Of a stretch of 44,912 nt of DNA, positions 40,238-44,912 are shown piece by piece. The stretch's first letter is position 1; each line of letters begins with the position of its first letter. This DNA comes from Acidobacteriota bacterium. GTDB taxonomy: Bacteria > Acidobacteriota > Blastocatellia > Pyrinomonadales > Pyrinomonadaceae. The DNA lies in the NCBI GenBank assembly GCA_019639215.1, contig JAHBSH010000009.1, positions 1-44,912 of the forward strand. Direction: 5' to 3'. Made by a program: the position numbers and the translations under genes. Below the pieces are notes generated by a model, which was given only the letters and a program-made list of their open reading frames with translations, did not search any database and was not told the origin of the DNA.

Positions 40238-42019
40238 ATGAGGCAGCTTTTTTCACATCCGAGGAATTCTTTTTGCGGCATAGCTCTTATTGCCGTCGCC
40301 TTGATGTTTAACTTTGCCTGCAGCGAAGTTCGTCAGCAGCCTGCCAAGGATTATTTCGCAAACACGCCGCCGCCGCAGAAGCAGGAGTTTCGCTGGAGCA
40401 ACGGACGCAGCCCGAAGACGCTTGACCCTGCACGGGCATCTGCGGCTCCGGAAACGGACATTGTACGGGCAATTTATGACGGCCTGACCGAACTTGATCC
40501 GCGAACGCTGAATGAAATGCCTGCCGTCGCAGAAAGCTGGAGCGTTTCTGATGATCTGCGTGTTTGGACATTCCGCATTCGTTCAGATGCGAAATGGTCA
40601 AACGGATCTCCGCTCGTTGCAGATGATTTTATCCGTTCGTGGCTCCGTGTCCTGTCATTGGGTAAAGAAGCTCCGCATAGAGAATTGCTTGCGAACATCG
40701 AAGGAACAAAAACATCTGAGGCCGGACAGTCGTCAGCAGATAATGCCATTCCCACGCTGCCAGCGATGAATGCTCTTTCGGCAGAACAGCAACCCTCAGC
40801 AAATAGTTCGCCCGATGTACCTGTTCCGCCAAAACCTCCTGTCCAGAAATTTGGGGTCGAGGCTCCAGACGAACGGACACTTTTGGTGAGACTCATTGAA
40901 CCGGACAAGGATTTTGCAAGGCTTGTGGCACATCCTGTGTTTCGTCCGGTTTTTGACGGCGGCAAAGGATTGAGCGACAGCAGCGTTTCTTCTGAACTGG
41001 TGGTAAACGGTGCGTTCAGTGTCGCTGAGGTGAAGCCGGAAGGTTTGGCGATAGAACGTTCGGAACATTATTGGAACAGGGAAGATGTCAGCCTGGAGCG
41101 TGTAGTTTTTGTTCCGGCAGCATCAGGCGACCAGGCTCTCGAAGCTTACCGCAAAGGTGAGGTCGATGCGGTAACGAACGCCGAATTCTCACCGCTTGCC
41201 TTAAAACTCCTTACGCCGTACGCCGACTTTCGCCGCACGACATTTGCCGCCATAAATTTTTATGAGGTCAATTACGATATGCCGGTCTTTCGCGACCGCC
41301 GCGTTCGCGAGGCTCTGGCGATGTCGATAGAAAGAGAACGCCTGACCGATGGAGAGCTTGAGGGAACGACACAGCCTGCGCTGACATTTCTTCCGTTCGG
41401 TTCATCGTCAAAAACAGGATTGATACAGGACAGAGAGCGTGCAAAAGATCTGTTGGAGGCGGCCGGTTACCCGAACGGACAAGGGTTTCCGGTCATAAAG
41501 CTCACCATTAACCGAAATGACACGCAGATACGTATTGCACGTTCGGTGGCGGGAATGTGGAAACGAAATCTGAATATCGAGACGGATGTTCAGGTCAAAG
41601 AAGCGGCTGAGGTCGAGACGATTCGCCAAAAAAGAGATTTTGAGATAATCCGCCGTGGTGTGGTGTTGCGTACTCCTGACGAAATGATCGGTCTGCGGTC
41701 GATCTTTGGCTCGGCATATTCTCCCGTACTGCCTGAGCCGGTTAGAGAGACAGATGCGAACGGGCTGCCTGACAGCGGCCCCAATGCCAATAACTCCGCA
41801 AACACGGAACAACCTCTTCCAAGTGCTGTCGGCCCGATCGCTGATGAAGAAGATGCTCTCTTTGAGCTGACCGCGATCCCGCTCTATTTCCCCTTGTCGT
41901 ATGCTCTCGTTAAGCCATTTGTGACAGGATTTGATTCCAACAGCCTCGATCATCCATTACTGCATCGGGTAGTGATAGATGCTGAATGGCGTTCATCACA
42001 GGCCGGAGCTACTCCCTGA
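40238..42019 (+). CDS. Oligopeptide ABC transporter substrate-binding lipoprotein (first)
   Basis: A 593-residue SBP_bac_5-family lipoprotein (lipobox NFAC, Cys28). FRWSNGRSPKTLDPARAS opens the fold; IVRAIYDGLTELDP and AESWSVSDDLRVWTFRIR are standard DppA/OppA blocks, and VREALAMSIERERL lies in the second lobe. A low-complexity Ser/Pro/Ala insert (about residues 165-205, with NSSPDVPVPPKPP) interrupts the first lobe, and another (about 490-525, with SGPNANNSANTEQ) the C-terminal part. It binds peptides in the periplasm for import. A second, related gene and a permease follow on the same strand. Confidence 0.88.
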   Translation: MRQLFSHPRNSFCGIALIAVALMFNFACSEVRQQPAKDYFANTPPPQKQEFRWSNGRSPKTLDPARASAAPETDIVRAIYDGLTELDPRTLNEMPAVAESWSVSDDLRVWTFRIRSDAKWSNGSPLVADDFIRSWLRVLSLGKEAPHRELLANIEGTKTSEAGQSSADNAIPTLPAMNALSAEQQPSANSSPDVPVPPKPPVQKFGVEAPDERTLLVRLIEPDKDFARLVAHPVFRPVFDGGKGLSDSSVSSELVVNGAFSVAEVKPEGLAIERSEHYWNREDVSLERVVFVPAASGDQALEAYRKGEVDAVTNAEFSPLALKLLTPYADFRRTTFAAINFYEVNYDMPVFRDRRVREALAMSIERERLTDGELEGTTQPALTFLPFGSSSKTGLIQDRERAKDLLEAAGYPNGQGFPVIKLTINRNDTQIRIARSVAGMWKRNLNIETDVQVKEAAEVETIRQKRDFEIIRRGVVLRTPDEMIGLRSIFGSAYSPVLPEPVRETDANGLPDSGPNANNSANTEQPLPSAVGPIADEEDALFELTAIPLYFPLSYALVKPFVTGFDSNSLDHPLLHRVVIDAEWRSSQAGATP

Positions 42020-42326
42020 CAGTTGTAAGGTTTTCCCGAGAAGAATAAGCCTATCATTCTGCGGCGCGATGAAATACCTTGCCCGATCCGCACAAATCGT
42101 GTTAAGTTATTGACCAACTTATTGTTTTTACGTTTTTCTCTCCTTTAATTTAAGAAAGTTCGTACTTATCGGGACACGGGTTAGGATGTATGCCGAAGTC
42201 CAGTTTCAGACAGATAATGCTTGCCGTTTTTGTCTGTGTGGTATTTGTCCCTCTATCGGTCGGCTGATGTAAAAGGCTAAAACGTAAGAACACGACAGGC
42301 GCATTCAAGGGATCGGAGGTGGAATT
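42020..42326. other. Intergenic region between the two substrate-binding genes
   Basis: About 307 nt. A TTGACC hexamer at 42110 is -35-like, but no matching -10 is found at normal spacing. A possible 25-codon ORF (42190-42267) and a GGAGGTGG ribosome binding site just before 42327 are the only other signals. Confidence 0.5.
42190..42267 (+). CDS. Possible 25-residue leader-like peptide
   Basis: A short ORF starting MPKSSFRQIM and ending in a hydrophobic stretch rich in Val and Phe, like a bare signal peptide. AGG stands 4 nt before the ATG. It could be a leader peptide of the following transporter genes, a remnant of a lipoprotein gene, or chance. Confidence 0.25.
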   Translation: MPKSSFRQIMLAVFVCVVFVPLSVG

Positions 42327-44414
42327 ATGAGGTCTTCTGGGATAAAGACGTTTTTTGCGGCATGGTTATGCCTGACAGCGGTTGTTTTTACTAACAGCTG
42401 TTCGACGACAGGGTCAGGACAGTATTATGGAAGGACCACAGCTCCCGCCGAAAATCATCTGCGTTATGTTTCAGGCTCCGAACCGCAATCGCTCGATCCG
42501 GCCGTTCCGACCGGCCAGCCCGAAGCCCGTGTGATTATGGCCTTGTTTGACGGGCTTGTCGAATATCACCCAAAGAGCATGGAACCGATGCCGGCCATTG
42601 CGGAAAGCTGGGAAGCGAGCGAAGACGGAACAGAATATCTTTTCTATCTGAGAAAGAACGCGACCTTTTCCAATGGTGTGCCTATCACGGCAAAGGATTT
42701 TGATTATTCGTTCAAACGGGCGCTCTCGCCTGAGCTTGCCGCCGAAAATGCCTATCTTGCCTACTACATAAAATATGCACAGCCATATAATTCCGGTGCG
42801 GTTTTTGTAAAGAAGGCAGACGGAACTTTCGTTCATCAGAGCGACGTCGATCCTGACGGAAAAACAGCTGAAACAGCATCCGCCACCGCTGACACTTTCG
42901 GCGGTGATACGCCAAAACATCGACAGTTGGACGAACCGCTCCGCCTGACGCTTCCCGGTGGTGAAAAGGAACGCGGCGAGGTTCTTGAAAAAGACGCCAA
43001 GCTAAAAGCATTGGTCGATGGAAAAGAATTTGTTACGGTGACGGCGGATGATCTCGGTTTTGAGGTTGTTGACGACCATACATTCCGTATCAAGCTGCTT
43101 CAGCCCGCACCTTATTTTATCGGCCTGCTTGCTCATCAGTATTTTCGAGTTGTTCACAAAGACACGATAGACAAATTTGGAACACAATGGACAAAACCCG
43201 AGAACATTGTCACGAGCGGAGCTTTCAGACTTGCTGTTCACCGGCCTTATGATGAACTGAACCTTACAAAAGACCCGACATATTGGGATGCTGCGAATGT
43301 TCACCTTGACCGCCTGGATATCTATCCTTTAGAAGACCAGACGACGATGCAGAACCTCTATAAAGCGGGCTCGGTAGATGCGACATATAATCATACGATC
43401 CCGGCAGGTTGGATCGATAACATCAAGCAATATAAGGACGAATATCTAAACCTGCCAGAGGCAGCCATCCAGTATTATTCGATCAATGTCCGCAAAAAAC
43501 CGATGGACGATGTGAAGGTGCGAAAGGCTTTTGCCCTTGCGATAGATCGCGTCGCTCTTGCCCGTTTTCGTAAAACGCTGATGCCGCTGACGGATTTTAC
43601 TCCCGAAGGCATTTTTCCGCGATATGAAGAAGCAAGGAAAAAGGTCTATGGCGATCTGCTGAAAAAAGACAACATCACGCCCGAACAATGGGAACAGCGA
43701 ATGTTCGACCCCGAAGGCGCGAGAAAGCTGCTTGTCGAAGCAGGTTATCCGGTCGAGCAACGCAACGGTGTATGGATAGCGCCGACATTTCCGGTGGAAA
43801 ACGTCAATGTCGTCTATAACACTTCGGAGAGCAACAAGGCCATTGCCGAATTTTTGCAGGCTCAATGGAAGCAGAATCTTGGCATCACCGTTCCGTTGAA
43901 TAACATGGAATGGAAGACCTTTCTGCCAACTACGAAAGCACTTGATTACAGCGGATTTGCCCGCCGCGGCTGGGTTGCGGATTACATGGATCCTTTCACA
44001 TTCCTTGCTCTTTTTTACACCGAAAAGAATGACAGCGCGACCGGCTGGCATAATCCCAAATACGACAAGCTCCTGGACGATGCCAACCGTCAGCATGATG
44101 CAATGCGGCGCTATGAAATGCTGGCAGAGGCCGAGTATATGGTTATGCGCGATCAGGTCGTCGTCCCGCTTGCTACAAACGCTACGAACTGGATAAAGAA
44201 GCCTTATGTCAAAGGGCTTTACCCTAACGCCGGAACCGTTCATGCATGGAAATTTGTATATATCGAACGCGATCCGGCCAAATGGGACAAGGATGTTGAG
44301 AACATCATGGAACAGAATGATCCAATGGTGGATGATCAGATCACCCGCCTGATGCAGACACAGGTTGATCGTGAAAATGCGAGCAAGACAGCAACGATGG
44401 CATCTGCAAAATGA
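42327..44414 (+). CDS. Oligopeptide ABC transporter substrate-binding lipoprotein (second)
   Basis: A 695-residue SBP_bac_5-family lipoprotein (lipobox TNSC, Cys25). YVSGSEPQSLDPAVPTG, MALFDGLVEYHP, AIAESWEASEDGTEYLFYLR and VRKAFALAIDRVAL are clear OppA/DppA blocks. GFARRGWVADYMDPFTFL is the usual substrate-lobe motif. An extra segment of about 90 residues (around 150-240), rich in Asp, Lys and Thr, is inserted in the first lobe at the same place as the insert of the first gene. GGAGGTGG precedes the ATG. The permease gene starts 12 nt after the stop codon. Confidence 0.9.
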   Translation: MRSSGIKTFFAAWLCLTAVVFTNSCSTTGSGQYYGRTTAPAENHLRYVSGSEPQSLDPAVPTGQPEARVIMALFDGLVEYHPKSMEPMPAIAESWEASEDGTEYLFYLRKNATFSNGVPITAKDFDYSFKRALSPELAAENAYLAYYIKYAQPYNSGAVFVKKADGTFVHQSDVDPDGKTAETASATADTFGGDTPKHRQLDEPLRLTLPGGEKERGEVLEKDAKLKALVDGKEFVTVTADDLGFEVVDDHTFRIKLLQPAPYFIGLLAHQYFRVVHKDTIDKFGTQWTKPENIVTSGAFRLAVHRPYDELNLTKDPTYWDAANVHLDRLDIYPLEDQTTMQNLYKAGSVDATYNHTIPAGWIDNIKQYKDEYLNLPEAAIQYYSINVRKKPMDDVKVRKAFALAIDRVALARFRKTLMPLTDFTPEGIFPRYEEARKKVYGDLLKKDNITPEQWEQRMFDPEGARKLLVEAGYPVEQRNGVWIAPTFPVENVNVVYNTSESNKAIAEFLQAQWKQNLGITVPLNNMEWKTFLPTTKALDYSGFARRGWVADYMDPFTFLALFYTEKNDSATGWHNPKYDKLLDDANRQHDAMRRYEMLAEAEYMVMRDQVVVPLATNATNWIKKPYVKGLYPNAGTVHAWKFVYIERDPAKWDKDVENIMEQNDPMVDDQITRLMQTQVDRENASKTATMASAK

Positions 44415-44426
44415 TACAGGAGATAA

Positions 44427-44912
44427 ATGCTTAGTTTTATATTAAGACGATTACTGCTAATAATTCCCATGGCTCTGCTTGTGGTAACGGTCACATGGGG
44501 ATTGATACGCATCGCTCCGGGAAACTTCTACATCAGCGAACGGTCATTGCCAGAGGCTGTCGAACGCAACATCCGTGAAAAATACGGACTCGACCGTCCT
44601 TGGTACGAACAGTACGGAAAGATGATGCTGAACATCGTCAAAGGCGATTTTGGTGAATCGCTCCGCTACACGGGTCAGTCTGTAAACGAGATAATCAAGC
44701 GCCATTTTCCATACTCGGCAACGATAGGATTTCTTGCATATCTGCTTGCCCTCTTCGTCGGACTAACTACAGGAATTATTGCAGCCCTAAAGCAGAATTC
44801 GCCATTCGATTACGGGTCAATGGCAATTTCGATGCTCGGGCTTTCCGTGCCGAATTTTGTATTGGGGCCGCTGCTTGTGCTTGTTTTTGCTCTGTGGCTT
44901 TTCTGGCTGCCG
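44427..44912 (+). CDS. ABC transporter permease, OppB/DppB family (cut by window end)
   Basis: The first 162 residues of an inner membrane permease. The N-terminal helix LLLIIPMALLVVTVTWGLIR is followed by the family-typical periplasmic segment REKYGLDRPWYEQYGKMM and GDFGESLRYTGQSVNEII, then helices FLAYLLALFVGLTTGIIAAL and AISMLGLSVPNFVLGPLLVL. It forms the channel with a second permease (OppC/DppC), presumably downstream. An AGGAGA ribosome binding site lies before the ATG. The gene continues beyond the window. Confidence 0.92.
   Translation, partial: MLSFILRRLLLIIPMALLVVTVTWGLIRIAPGNFYISERSLPEAVERNIREKYGLDRPWYEQYGKMMLNIVKGDFGESLRYTGQSVNEIIKRHFPYSATIGFLAYLLALFVGLTTGIIAALKQNSPFDYGSMAISMLGLSVPNFVLGPLLVLVFALWLFWLP

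Overview
This 44.9 kb window looks like chromosomal DNA of an Acidobacteriota bacterium, most likely class Blastocatellia (Pyrinomonadales-like). This placement is inferred from gene style and not from a marker phylogeny. The clues are moderate G+C, many secreted proteins and lipoproteins of unknown function, an FG-GAP/VCBS repeat protein built on the DYDGDG motif, a CusF-like/SCO fusion, a GH92 glycosidase, long SLT/TPR and SpoIID proteins, and many small RelE/ParE modules in otherwise ordinary housekeeping DNA. No rRNA, IS element, CRISPR array or prophage is visible. The only RNA gene I can support is tRNA-Ala(CGC).

Layout. 1-4.5 kb: a partial ORF, an endonuclease/exonuclease/phosphatase-family protein with an odd repeat-derived insert, a small protein, tRNA-Ala and two exported proteins of unknown function. 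4.5-13 kb: PlsC acyltransferase, an M14 metallopeptidase, a SPOR-SpoIID protein, a two-gene nucleotidyltransferase module and a beta-propeller lipoprotein. 13.2-14.8 kb: marC, an exported homologue of the restriction enzyme HinP1I, and a 28-residue membrane microprotein, in one tight operon. 14.8-19.1 kb: a TonB-C-domain protein, a KilA-N protein and GH92. 19.1-21.2 kb: miaA-hfq-tmk, where tmk has no ordinary start codon. 21.3-25.4 kb (minus): a BtuF-like protein, a thiol-disulfide oxidoreductase, glutaminyl cyclase, guanine-deaminase-like protein and a YdcZ-type transporter. 25.5-30.7 kb: VOC protein, parDE joined to a flavin oxidoreductase, an aminotransferase, a lytic transglycosylase and an amidohydrolase. 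30.7-34.4 kb: two related RelE-type toxin-antitoxin pairs around a HEAT/SCO operon. 34.5-38 kb (minus): a TPR-transglycosylase and the FG-GAP protein. 38-44.9 kb: folD, a MazG-like gene between two palindromic repeats, coaE, then two oligopeptide-binding lipoproteins leading into an OppB/DppB permease cut by the window end.

The strongest candidate for something undescribed is 13844-14757. The protein is recognisably HinP1I (a GCGC-cutting type II endonuclease) along almost its whole length, but it carries an N-terminal export signal, has Ser where HinP1I has its catalytic Gln, has no methyltransferase nearby, and overlaps by ATGA with a one-helix membrane microprotein. A restriction-type nuclease acting outside the cytoplasm would not need a protecting methylase. 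A second, window-wide signal is a TANNNT box 5-9 nt before the start codon of many genes, suggesting frequent leaderless transcription.
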